6,072 nucleotides of DNA from NCBI GenBank assembly GCA_900544815.1, contig UQWT01000081.1, forward strand, positions 1 to 6,072, read 5' to 3'. Of this stretch, positions 1 to 5,924 are shown piece by piece (the stretch's first letter is position 1; each line of letters begins with the position of its first letter). The DNA is from an uncultured Bacteroidales bacterium (GTDB lineage: Bacteria; Bacteroidota; Bacteroidia; Bacteroidales; UBA932). Both the position numbers and the translations under genes were made by a program. The notes beneath the pieces were generated by a model. It had not been told where the DNA came from and did no database searches. It saw only the letters and a program-made list of their open reading frames with translations.

Positions 1-1110
1 TATTTTTGACCTTTGGCAAAAATTCACATTCATTCCCCTTAATGTCTTATTGAATATATTGAGTTCAATGTTATCAAAAAGTGAATTGTCTCCCATCTTG
101 TTGATGGTATTAACCATGTCTATTTTTGATTCTATGTTGATGTTTGGCATCATGACTTCCGATTCTGTATAAAAAGGATTGTACTTGTCCTCATTGAGAG
201 CATCGTTAAAAAATCTGTTAAGATCTGTAAAAGTTACCTCTTTCTGCATGGCGTCTAAGGCTGTTTCAAAAGTCATCCCATCTTTTGGCATCATTGCAAT
301 AAAAGAGAATGATCCATTGCCAAAAGGGGTCTTTACACAAGACATATCATATATATCAATTACAGCAACACTTCTTGTTTTTGCCTTTATCATCTTGATA
401 TTCTTTTGAGTACCGTTATAAGAGTAGAACATGCTGTTTGTGTCTTTAAACGAAACCCCATTTTTCCATGGAGATTTAAAGAGAACTGAATTAAGAAAAT
501 AGACTACTGTGTTTGGATCTACTCTGTCAATAACTTTTCCTATCTGCCCGTCTGTGTTTTTTGAAGACCAGGTATTTACATTGTCTTTTACAGAGTTACC
601 GTTCTGTTTGAAGTTGTCTCCATTAATAAGAAGATTGTAATACTTTTTGCCTGCGGATTCAAAATTTGGGTTAATGTTGCCATTTGTGTATGCTGTATTA
701 TACCACATTGAGTTAGCCAATGACAAAGAGGAATGAGGGTCTGTTGTCATTAGTGATTTGTTCATTAATGAGTAGTATGTGTTTGCAGACTCCGTATCAT
801 TTTTGTCATAACCGAGCAGATTATATATTTTTTCTGCTGTATTGTCTGTTACGCCATTTGCCAATATGGATAAAACTGCATTTACAGAGTATGGCGATAC
901 GAAAATATTTGGATCTGTCTTGTATACATCCTCGTCTTTTTCCAATGCTTGCAGAAGTCTTAACGAAAAGTTAATCTCGCTTTGCGCGATATTCTCTTCT
1001 GCCTTTGTTAAGGTAATGCTTATAGGTTCCTGATTATTGTTAGGAATGTTGTCTTTGCTGCATCCTGCCAACAAAAACATACATATACATACGATTGATA
1101 TTTTTTTCAT
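1..1110 (-). CDS. Serpin-family lipoprotein (protease inhibitor), 3' end cut by window
   Basis: The 370 visible residues are a serpin, a suicide inhibitor that normally traps serine or cysteine proteases. Residues 1-17 form a lipoprotein signal with lipobox L14-A-G-C17, so the protein should be exported and lipid-anchored. Serpin landmarks occur in the right order: NIFVSPYSVNAVLSILANGV (68-87), NVNTWSSKNTDGQIGKVID (177-195), a strand segment VVYFLNSVLFKSPW (202-215), FSFIAMMPKDGMTFETAL (268-285), and MVNTINKMGDNSLFD (332-346). The reading runs off position 1 at QRSKI, just where serpins continue to the conserved hinge and reactive-centre loop, so the target protease cannot be read here. A second in-frame ATG lies three codons upstream (1117-1119); the 1110 start is preferred because it gives a standard MKK signal. 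It lies 49 bases downstream of a protease-prodomain remnant on the same strand and may be co-transcribed with it. Family assignment is firm; target and location are inferred. Confidence 0.9.
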   Translation of the reverse strand, partial: MKKISIVCICMFLLAGCSKDNIPNNNQEPISITLTKAEENIAQSEINFSLRLLQALEKDEDVYKTDPNIFVSPYSVNAVLSILANGVTDNTAEKIYNLLGYDKNDTESANTYYSLMNKSLMTTDPHSSLSLANSMWYNTAYTNGNINPNFESAGKKYYNLLINGDNFKQNGNSVKDNVNTWSSKNTDGQIGKVIDRVDPNTVVYFLNSVLFKSPWKNGVSFKDTNSMFYSYNGTQKNIKMIKAKTRSVAVIDIYDMSCVKTPFGNGSFSFIAMMPKDGMTFETALDAMQKEVTFTDLNRFFNDALNEDKYNPFYTESEVMMPNINIESKIDMVNTINKMGDNSLFDNIELNIFNKTLRGMNVNFCQRSKI

Positions 1111-1159
1111 AGTGTGCATGTTATAGGGTTATACAAATTTTTAATTATTATTTTTTGGT

Positions 1160-1824
1160 TTAACATTTAAGAATATCTTTGCTTTGTCCCCAAGTCACTT
1201 TCAGCAGGTTTGGTTTTACCTCATCTCTTAAAATTCTGCTTGAGGTTGTGAGCCACATTGGAGAGTCATCTAAGTCTCCAGCTTTAGTAGTGTTCATTTT
1301 ATTTGATACACTTACTAATAAGCTATCATAATGGCGATTAAATCTCTCAATCTCTTTCTCCATATACATCTGCAGACCTTTATAAAAATACTCTACACCA
1401 TTATGTTTAACACTGTTTTCATTGCAATTTTTTATTTCTGCCAAAATTCCTTTTACACGTCTGTCTCCAGATATGAGTGTGTGAATATCACCTGTTCTTA
1501 ATAAATGGGCACCTTCTCTGTTTCTGGTGATTTGGTGTATGCCCCACTATGTACGCTAATCCATAGAGTTTTTTCGCAATCATCTGCATTGACAGATTTC
1601 CCTTTGGTTAATGGCAGGATATCTTTATACAGTGCAACTGCCTCCTCAAATGGCATTACCTTTCCTTTTGTTTTTACCTGAAGTGCAAGGAATTCTTCCG
1701 ACGTTATACTTCGACTGCTTTACAATTGAGGTTCTTCACCATTGACTTTGTTTGTTACATCCTTTGAACAGGATGAAATAATGACGACTCCTAGAATCAT
1801 CATTTTTAAGAGTGAATTTTTCAT
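1160..1824 (-). pseudogene. Broken lipoprotein carrying a C10 (streptopain/interpain-like) protease prodomain; catalytic domain absent
   Basis: From ATG 1822-1824 the frame gives a lipoprotein signal ending in VVIISSCSKD, then stops at TAA 1720-1722 after 34 residues. The same frame continues after the stop as SSRSITSEEFLALQVKTKGK and LYKDILPLTKGKSVNADD, then a shift near the C4 run at 1542-1545 moves the coding sense to another frame. That frame reads EGAHLLRTGDIHTLISGDRR, then EYFYKGLQMYMEKEIERFNR, and ends VKPNLLKVTWGQSKDILKC-stop at 1160. The ISGDRRVKGILA segment resembles the 'VSADDRVPAVLAYSD' portion of C10 prodomains, and VKP-LL-WGQ resembles the entry to the C10 catalytic domain. The catalytic Cys and His regions are missing; the serpin starts 49 bases later. 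It could instead descend from a Spi-type prodomain-like inhibitor. Two lesions argue for a pseudogene. C10 assignment is from remembered motifs, moderately sure. Confidence 0.6.
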
Positions 1825-2010
1825 AGTGTTAAATTGTCTTTAATGTTTAAACGCGAGAATAACAAAATACTGCATTTACACAAGAAAAATATTGAAAAAT
1901 TTTATATTGAGAAGTTTTAACCTGTGGTTTATTAAAAATGGATAACCAAAGCAGCTTATTATAACTTGGGTTTTATCTTTATTGAGATAATCAAGTGTTT
2001 CAAGATACCG

Positions 2011-2439
2011 GCAAAACTTGTCTACTATATTTTTTCTTCCCGACAGACATTCTATCCTTTCTTACGCTTTATCCATTGTTTCACCCTTTTGTAGCCCTCA
2101 ACTCCCAATATTGTCAGCCCTCCATATTGGAATGTCTTGGCCAATCCGAAAAGGATTATCCACAGAACACCTTTGGCCTTGGCTGACAAATATTCAGAAG
2201 GGATGGCCATTTGGACAAATGACAGTATGTAAAAAGGGATACATAGGGATAGGACAATCACCCCTGTGCGAAAAGACAGACTTTGTAACCATAGTCTAAA
2301 ACGTTGTAGTATCCTTTTCATTGGTGACCATTACTTAAGAGGGTTTTATTCATCATGGAACAGGAGACTACTCACCTATCTGTGCCTCCAAAAACTCCGC
2401 GGCATCTGCTACACAGTCGTTGCAGGCTCTAAGCACCTT
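2011..2439. repeat. Long direct repeat, copy 1 (membrane-protein gene plus 3' end of C_GCAxxG gene)
   Basis: This stretch matches 5566-5996 in the same orientation at about 90% identity by eye, with small indels. It covers the whole small membrane-protein gene, the 46-base gap and the last 24 codons, stop included, of the C_GCAxxG gene. Homology starts at GCAAAACTTGT and ends at CTCTAAGCACCTT. In this copy the C_GCAxxG gene continues intact past the repeat boundary. Confidence 0.92.
2052..2321 (-). CDS. Small two-helix membrane protein, copy 1 (possibly transporter-suffix-like)
   Basis: An 89-residue protein with a basic N-terminus (MKRILQRFRLW), a hydrophobic helix at about 19-40 (TGVIVLSLCIPFYILSFVQM), a second at about 51-73 (GVLWIILFGL then GGLTILG), and a strongly basic tail (KRVKQWIKRKKG). 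The positive charge at both ends suggests both termini face the cytoplasm. The pattern of F-x-TG, a proline after the first helix, GG and LG-x-E before a K-rich tail resembles the short proteins labelled 'transporter suffix domain', but that label is recalled and tentative; no function is claimed. It begins 46 bases after the stop of the C_GCAxxG gene on the same strand, so the two are probably one transcript. A second intact copy lies at 5606-5878 with seven or eight residue differences, which supports real coding. Confidence 0.8.
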   Translation of the reverse strand: MKRILQRFRLWLQSLSFRTGVIVLSLCIPFYILSFVQMAIPSEYLSAKAKGVLWIILFGLAKTFQYGGLTILGVEGYKRVKQWIKRKKG

Positions 2440-2751
2440 TTTAGTCTCTATGCCTTTAAGTTCTTTGCAAATTGTAGAACCGTTTCTCTCCTTAAACTTG
2501 CTCATAATCATTTTCATATCCTTCATAGACTGTGCTTTGTCTTTGCTGGCAAGCCCAAGTATTACACCTGCACCAACAAGAGAGCCGCAAGTCCCATCTG
2601 TGCAACCCATTCCAAGCCCGAACGCATTGGTCACATTCTTCATGGTCTCCTCATCCATTCCTGCCAGGTCACAGTATGTGCAGGCAACAGCCTGTGCGCA
2701 GTTGTAGCCCTCAATTTTTCTGTTTACTGCCTCTTTTACTCTTGATCTCAT
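2368..2751 (-). CDS. C_GCAxxG_C_C family putative redox protein
   Basis: A 127-residue cysteine-rich soluble protein of the C_GCAxxG_C_C family, small proteins thought to be redox-active but without an established reaction. Visible hallmarks are GYNCAQAV (15-22), AFGLGMGC-TDGTCGSLVGAG (43-62), ICKELKG (94-100), and ACNDCVADAAEFLEAQ (109-124). Cysteines sit at 18, 24, 27, 50, 55, 95, 110 and 113. The frame is open upstream to a GTG at 2814, but ATG 2749-2751 is chosen because family members begin shortly before the GYNCAQ motif and the extra 21 residues look like AT-rich leader. It is followed by a small membrane-protein gene on the same strand. A -7 box (TACCTTTG, 2910-2917) lies about 160 bases upstream, leaving a long leader with an inverted repeat. 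The final 23 codons are duplicated at 5925-5996. Confidence 0.92.
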   Translation of the reverse strand: MRSRVKEAVNRKIEGYNCAQAVACTYCDLAGMDEETMKNVTNAFGLGMGCTDGTCGSLVGAGVILGLASKDKAQSMKDMKMIMSKFKERNGSTICKELKGIETKKVLRACNDCVADAAEFLEAQIGE

Positions 2752-2826
2752 TCTATCAAAATTTTTAATTTCAAAATAATAATTAAAATTTGTGAGAGTC
2801 TGATAGCCGTTCACTATCGTTCTCTC

Positions 2827-2895
2827 TCACGATGAAAATCTTTGATATCTCAACTTAAACAAATTAATTTCAAAGATTTTCATGTTCGGTTCCAT
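2827..2895 (-). CDS. Possible leader peptide ORF, 22 residues
   Basis: An ATG at 2893-2895 opens a 22-codon frame (MEPNMKIFEINLF, then KLRYQRFSS) ending in TGA at 2827-2829. It lies between the predicted promoter of the C_GCAxxG gene and that gene's start, and it contains both arms of the 14-bp inverted repeat. Its position is what a cis-acting leader ORF would have, but it is short and AT-rich, and codon evidence is too thin to separate it from chance. Confidence 0.25.
   Translation of the reverse strand: MEPNMKIFEINLFKLRYQRFSS
2832..2883. repeat. Perfect 14-bp inverted repeat with 24-bp spacer in the leader of the C_GCAxxG gene
   Basis: ATGAAAATCTTTGA at 2832-2845 is matched exactly by its reverse complement at 2870-2883, with 24 bases between. 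As RNA on the minus strand it would form a 14-pair stem in the leader of the C_GCAxxG transcript. There is no run of U after the stem, so it does not look like a simple intrinsic terminator. It could be a regulatory hairpin, a protein-binding site, or a scar. Confidence 0.7.
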
Positions 2896-2909
2896 AATAT
2901 TCTTTTCTA

Positions 2910-2917
2910 CAAAGGTA
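2910..2917 (-). promoter_or_regulatory. Bacteroidota -7 box TACCTTTG for the C_GCAxxG gene
   Basis: The minus strand reads TACCTTTG, an exact match to TAnnTTTG. No TTTG -33 box is seen at the expected 19-20 base spacing. A start of transcription near 2903 would give a leader of about 150 bases ahead of ATG 2751. Confidence 0.5.
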
Positions 2918-3055
2918 CGAAATAGCTTATGTTTTTGTGACGTACTGAGGAATAACCAGGTCACCACCAAATTCAGGGAAGGTTAGACTTTTAGTGCTCA
3001 TTGGCAAATAGCTAAAAAAAGATATGGTGGATAATGACATTTTGTGTGTTTTAAA

Positions 3056-3087
3056 TTTGGTGGATATGCTTATAAAATGTATATTTG
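3056..3087 (+). promoter_or_regulatory. Bacteroidota promoter (TTTG-N20-TATATTTG) for the ATPase gene
   Basis: TTTG at 3056-3059 and TATATTTG at 3080-3087 match both Bacteroidota sigma consensus boxes with a 20-base spacer. Transcription should begin about seven bases after the -7 box, near 3094, only a few bases ahead of ATG 3098, so the mRNA would be nearly leaderless, or translation may begin at the second ATG, 3107. Confidence 0.75.
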
Positions 3088-3097
3088 CATATAAATT

Positions 3098-4453
3098 ATG
3101 AAGATAATGGAAGATAATGTAATCTATTTCAAGCGAAAGATTTACGATACAATGTTCAAGTGGAAGACTGAGCGTAACGGTGATACTGCTCTGCTTATAC
3201 AAGGAGCTAGACGTATCGGGAAATCAACCATTGCGGAGGCATTTGCGCGTCATGAGTATAAGTCATACATATTGATTGATTTTTCGAAGGTGTCAAAAGA
3301 GGTAAGCGATTTGTTTAATGATATTTCAGACTTGAATTATTTGTTTATCAGGTTGCAATTCATCTATCAGGTACAACTGTATGAAAGGGAGTCGGTGATT
3401 ATTTTTGATGAGGTCCAGCTACAACCTCTTGCGAGGCAGGCCATCAAGCATCTTGTAAAGGATCACCGTTACGATTATATCGAGACAGGCTCTCTGATAT
3501 CAGTCCGTTCAAAGAGTCGTAATATCCTTGTCCCAAGCGAAGAAATGAAAGTAGACATGTATCCGATGGACTATGAAGAATTCAGATGGGCACTTGGAGA
3601 TACTGCTACTATTCCGTTGCTGCGTACTGCATTTGAAAAGAAAATGCCATTGGGCGATGCAGTTCATCGCAAACTCATGAGGGATTTCCGCCTGTATATG
3701 CTTGTAGGGGGGATGCCGCAGGCTGTTTCAGCGTATATCAAGACGAACAATTTTACAGCCGTTGATATGGCAAAGCGGGACATAATTGCTCTTTATGAAG
3801 AAGACTTCGGAAAAATTGACGATTCAGGAAGAGCCAAAGCATTATACGATGCCATTCCGGCCCAACTCAGCAGAAACGCAATGCGTTATCAAGTGAGTAA
3901 GGCTATTGCGGATGAAAGGGCGGAAAGGATTGTGAATATCGTGAAAGAAATGGAGGATTCCATGACAGTTAATGTAGCGTATCATTCTGATGACCCGAAT
4001 GCAGGACTGGCTTTGACAAAGAATGAAGAGTACTTCAAGATGTATGCGTCTGATACCGGTCTGTTTGTCACTCTTGCGTTCAAGGATGCCGACATTACAG
4101 AGAATGTGATTTATGACAAGCTGCTTAATGATAAACTTAGTACCAATATGGGGTATGTCTATGAGAATGTCATAGCCCAAATACTTAGAGCTACCGGAAA
4201 AAAACTGTTTTATCATACCATCCCATATGCCGAAGGAAAAAAGTATTACGAGATAGACTTTGTCATTCCGGACAAACATAAGATTTCACCAATAGAAGTG
4301 AAATCATCAGGCTACAAGACACATAAGTCATTGGACGAATTCTGCTCCAAATTCTCGGATCGGATAATGAACAAGTATCTGATTTATACCAAGGATTACA
4401 GGAAAGAGAATGGGATAGAGTATATTCCTGTGTATATGACAATGTTTTTGTAA
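3098..4453 (+). CDS. AAA-family ATPase with DUF4143-type, PD-(D/E)xK-like C-terminus
   Basis: A 451-residue protein of the AAA_14/DUF4143 type, common in Bacteroidota and archaea, often in accessory regions and of unproven role. Residues 31-50 carry the Walker A P-loop GARRIGKS (36-43); SVIIFDEVQ (99-107) is Walker B with D104-E105; IETGSL (128-133) is a sensor-like strand; and VGGMP (203-207) is a family hallmark. The C-terminal part has MYASDTGLF (315-323), GYVYENVIAQIL (352-363), YEIDFVI (384-390) and PIEVKSSG (398-405). E356, D387, E400 and K402 are spaced like a PD-(D/E)xK nuclease fold, though nuclease activity is not shown. The 3098 start is given; ATG at 3107 (residue 4) is an equal alternative given the promoter. 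It is monocistronic, convergent with the regulator module at 4696-5489. Length is usual for the family and no lesion is seen. Confidence 0.93.
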   Translation: MKIMEDNVIYFKRKIYDTMFKWKTERNGDTALLIQGARRIGKSTIAEAFARHEYKSYILIDFSKVSKEVSDLFNDISDLNYLFIRLQFIYQVQLYERESVIIFDEVQLQPLARQAIKHLVKDHRYDYIETGSLISVRSKSRNILVPSEEMKVDMYPMDYEEFRWALGDTATIPLLRTAFEKKMPLGDAVHRKLMRDFRLYMLVGGMPQAVSAYIKTNNFTAVDMAKRDIIALYEEDFGKIDDSGRAKALYDAIPAQLSRNAMRYQVSKAIADERAERIVNIVKEMEDSMTVNVAYHSDDPNAGLALTKNEEYFKMYASDTGLFVTLAFKDADITENVIYDKLLNDKLSTNMGYVYENVIAQILRATGKKLFYHTIPYAEGKKYYEIDFVIPDKHKISPIEVKSSGYKTHKSLDEFCSKFSDRIMNKYLIYTKDYRKENGIEYIPVYMTMFL

Positions 4454-4695
4454 TTTGGATGAGCAGTGCGGATAAACTATGCAGACATTTCTTATCATTT
4501 TGCACTGCGATGCACCTTTTGCCAACTTCAGATAATTGTGACTATTTGATTTTTAGAGGAAAGGTACTAAAAAAGTATGAAACAGATTTGTACTTCACTA
4601 CTGAATTGATGCCGCATTATTAAGTTTCTTCGGATCCGGAAGTTTGGCTCTTTGTTGGGAATAAAATGTAAATAATTATGTTAAAACGCGATGGA

Positions 4696-4937
4696 TTATT
4701 CTTTAAGCTTTTGCAAAATATACTCGCGTATCTGTTCTCTTGCAACATCATATTTTGGTTCCAAGGAGGCAAAATTATTTTCAGGAATGAATTGACCAGC
4801 GAGTAACATAGCTATAACGTTCTTTGATGACAGACTGTGTCGTGAATATTTTAAAGCTATCTCTATACCTTTATGCATTCTAACTGAGCAACTTGCTCAA
4901 TTATAGCCTCTATGTTAGCTGTCAAACCTTTATGCAT
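4696..4937 (-). pseudogene. Collapsed partner gene of the XRE regulator (likely toxin remnant)
   Basis: An ATG at 4935-4937 overlaps the regulator's stop by eight bases, the tight coupling expected of a two-gene antitoxin/toxin operon. It reads MHKGLTANIEAIIEQVAQLE and four more residues before TAG at 4863-4865. A second frame then runs from about 4878 to TAA at 4696 with coding character: IEIALKYSRHSLSSKNVIAM, PENNFASLEPKYDVAREQIR, EYILQKLKE. Together they cover only about 80 residues, short for a toxin, and neither piece shows a catalytic motif. The likely story is an internal deletion or frameshift leaving the N-terminal start and the C-terminal end. The 60-codon distal frame could also be translated alone from its ATG at 4876-4878. 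I do not recognise the family; the toxin role is inferred only from position. Confidence 0.45.
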
Positions 4938-4938
4938 T
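4867..4938. repeat. 13-bp direct repeat spanning the start of the collapsed partner gene
   Basis: ACCTTTATGCATT occurs at 4867-4879 and again at 4926-4938, 59 bases apart. On the minus strand each contains ATGCATAAAGGT, so each supplies an ATG followed by His-Lys-Gly, in different frames. Short direct repeats of this kind can be the product or the substrate of slipped-strand rearrangement. Confidence 0.75.
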
Positions 4939-5489
4939 TTTTAGTAATTTGTTTAGATGTTGCCTTTCTACTCTTTCAAGATACCTTTCCGGCCCCTTAA
5001 TACCAAAGTAATACATTGCAATCATAATATTCAGCATTCGCATATATTCGCCCTGTATTGCCATCTGTTCCCTCCAAACTTTCATAATCTGTTTGCGAGG
5101 GTATAGCTCAAACATGAGCTCAATGTCGTCCATATCAAGCACTGTGAAACATTTCTCTATAAGTTCGTTGTCGGGAATATCACTAAAAGAATTAATATTA
5201 TACGACCAAAAGGCATTCTTTGCCACAAGTTGTTCACAAAGGTGGTTACGTAAAGATAGTTTTCTTTGCTTCACCGCCAGCAATGCCTGCTTTTTCATCA
5301 AATCACCGTCTGGCAAAGAGAAGAATGCCTCCAACTTCATTGCTAACTGTAAAGACATCTCTCTCTCTTGCCGCAAATAACATAGCTCAACAATTGACGA
5401 GAAATGTTTATTTCTAGGGAAACCTCTGCTTGCGATAAGCCGGAGTCAAGAATCAATTCATTAATATATTGTCCTATATTATAATTCAT
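4930..5489 (-). pseudogene. XRE-family antitoxin-like regulator split by a frameshift in an (AG)5 tract
   Basis: From ATG 5487-5489 the frame reads MNYNIGQYINELILDSGLSQ, AEVSLEINISRQLLSYVICG, KRE, which is a helix-turn-helix of the XRE/lambda-repressor type (about residues 7-43). It then shifts out and stops at 5343-5345. The next frame carries the continuation MSLQLAMKLEAFFSLPDGDL, MKKQALLAVKQRK, then a second domain with NAFWSYN, IPDNELIEKCFTVLDMDDIE, LMFELYPRKQIMKVW and GIKGPERYL, ending at 4930. With one AG unit fewer the join reads GKRE-MSLQLAMKLEAFF, giving about 185 residues, the usual form of this regulator. The second domain resembles the DUF6922-type region of antitoxin-like proteins, recalled and moderately sure. 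Translation could also restart at ATG 5356-5358. A palindrome upstream suggests autoregulation. Sequencing error, pseudogene or phase-variable switch are all possible. Confidence 0.7.
5359..5368. repeat. Dinucleotide tract (CT)5, read as (AG)5 in the regulator gene
   Basis: Five CT units sit exactly at the junction between the two frames of the XRE regulator, right after the helix-turn-helix. Four or seven units would put the two halves in one frame; five leaves them out of frame. Confidence 0.9.
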
Positions 5490-5498
5490 GTATGCTTA

Positions 5499-5520
5499 TT
5501 GTTAACAAATTTGTTGACAA
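5499..5520. promoter_or_regulatory. 22-bp near-perfect palindrome, candidate operator of the XRE regulator
   Basis: The 22 bases have two-fold symmetry with 20 of 22 positions matching: half TTGTTAACAAA followed by TTTGTTGACAA, the only break being one base pair in each arm. It lies just downstream of the TATATTTG box and overlaps the expected transcription start near 5516, ten bases ahead of ATG 5489. That placement fits repression of the operon by the regulator it encodes. Confidence 0.65.
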
Positions 5521-5522
5521 AA

Positions 5523-5551
5523 CAAATATAAATATATTAATAAAATGCAAA
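5523..5551 (-). promoter_or_regulatory. Bacteroidota promoter for the XRE regulator operon
   Basis: The minus strand has TATATTTG (5523-5530), an exact -7 box, and TTTG at 5548-5551 as a -33 box. The 17-base spacer is shorter than the usual 19-20, so the -33 element is less sure than the -7 box. Confidence 0.6.
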
Positions 5552-5605
5552 CTGAATGCATAATTGCAAAACTTGTTTGCTATAATTCTCTTCCCGATAG
5601 ATATT

Positions 5606-5878
5606 CTATCCTCTTTTACGCTTTATTATCCATTGTTTCACCCTTTTGTAGCCCTCAACTCCCAATATTGTCAGCCCTCCATATTGAGATGTTTTGGTCA
5701 ATCCAAAAAGGATTATCCACAGAACACCTTTGGCCTTGGCAGACAGATACTCAGAAGGAATGGCCATTTGCGCAAATGACAGTATGTAAAAAGGGATACA
5801 TAGGGATAAGACAATCACCCCTGTGCGAAAAGACAGATTCTGTAACCATACTCTAAAACGTTGTAGCATCCTTTTCAT
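5606..5878 (-). CDS. Small two-helix membrane protein, copy 2
   Basis: A 90-residue paralogue of the protein at 2052-2321, with the same two hydrophobic helices (about 19-40 and 51-73) and basic tail. Differences are few and conservative: I4M, L10V, S14N, V36A, A61T, F64S, and an inserted Ile plus K-to-R in the tail. The frame has stayed open although the copies differ at about one base in ten, so many changes are silent, which suggests the protein is or was recently under selection. Its upstream partner gene is cut to a fragment here, so the operon promoter seen for copy 1 is gone; whether this copy is transcribed is unclear. Confidence 0.75.
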   Translation of the reverse strand: MKRMLQRFRVWLQNLSFRTGVIVLSLCIPFYILSFAQMAIPSEYLSAKAKGVLWIILFGLTKTSQYGGLTILGVEGYKRVKQWIIKRKRG

Positions 5879-5924
5879 TACCGGCCATTACTTAAGATTG
5901 CTCTATTCATCATGGAACAGGCGG

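Noticed and set aside
179..1033. Several plus-strand open frames of 60-85 codons opposite the serpin
   Set aside because: They lie antisense to a serpin frame with clear family motifs and show no recognisable protein features.
1973..1990. TTATCT/AGATAA hairpin between the membrane-protein gene and the prodomain pseudogene
   Set aside because: Six AT-rich pairs without a T tract on either strand; expected by chance in such AT-rich DNA.
2018..2768. Plus-strand open frames opposite the membrane-protein and C_GCAxxG genes
   Set aside because: Antisense shadows; the minus-strand frames carry the family motifs and are duplicated with conservation.
2368..2814. Longer GTG-started version of the C_GCAxxG protein (148 residues)
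   Set aside because: The added 21 residues are AT-rich leader sequence, and the ATG at 2751 fits the usual family start.
2927..3001. A 24-codon minus-strand ORF (MSTKSLTFPEFGGDLVIPQY and four more residues) ending just upstream of the TACCTTTG box
   Set aside because: Looks somewhat coding-like and could be a transposase or gene remnant, but it is too short and matches nothing I recognise.
3842..4279. A 145-codon minus-strand frame inside the ATPase gene
   Set aside because: Antisense to strongly conserved ATPase/DUF4143 sequence; no independent support.
4463..4508. GCAGTGC/GCACTGC inverted repeat 10 bases after the ATPase stop
   Set aside because: Only 7 pairs with a 32-base loop and no directly following T run; too weak to call a terminator.
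4459..4623. A 54-codon plus-strand ORF after the ATPase (MSSADKLCRH to ELMPHY)
   Set aside because: Could be a small gene or fragment, but it has no promoter, motif or relative that I recognise.
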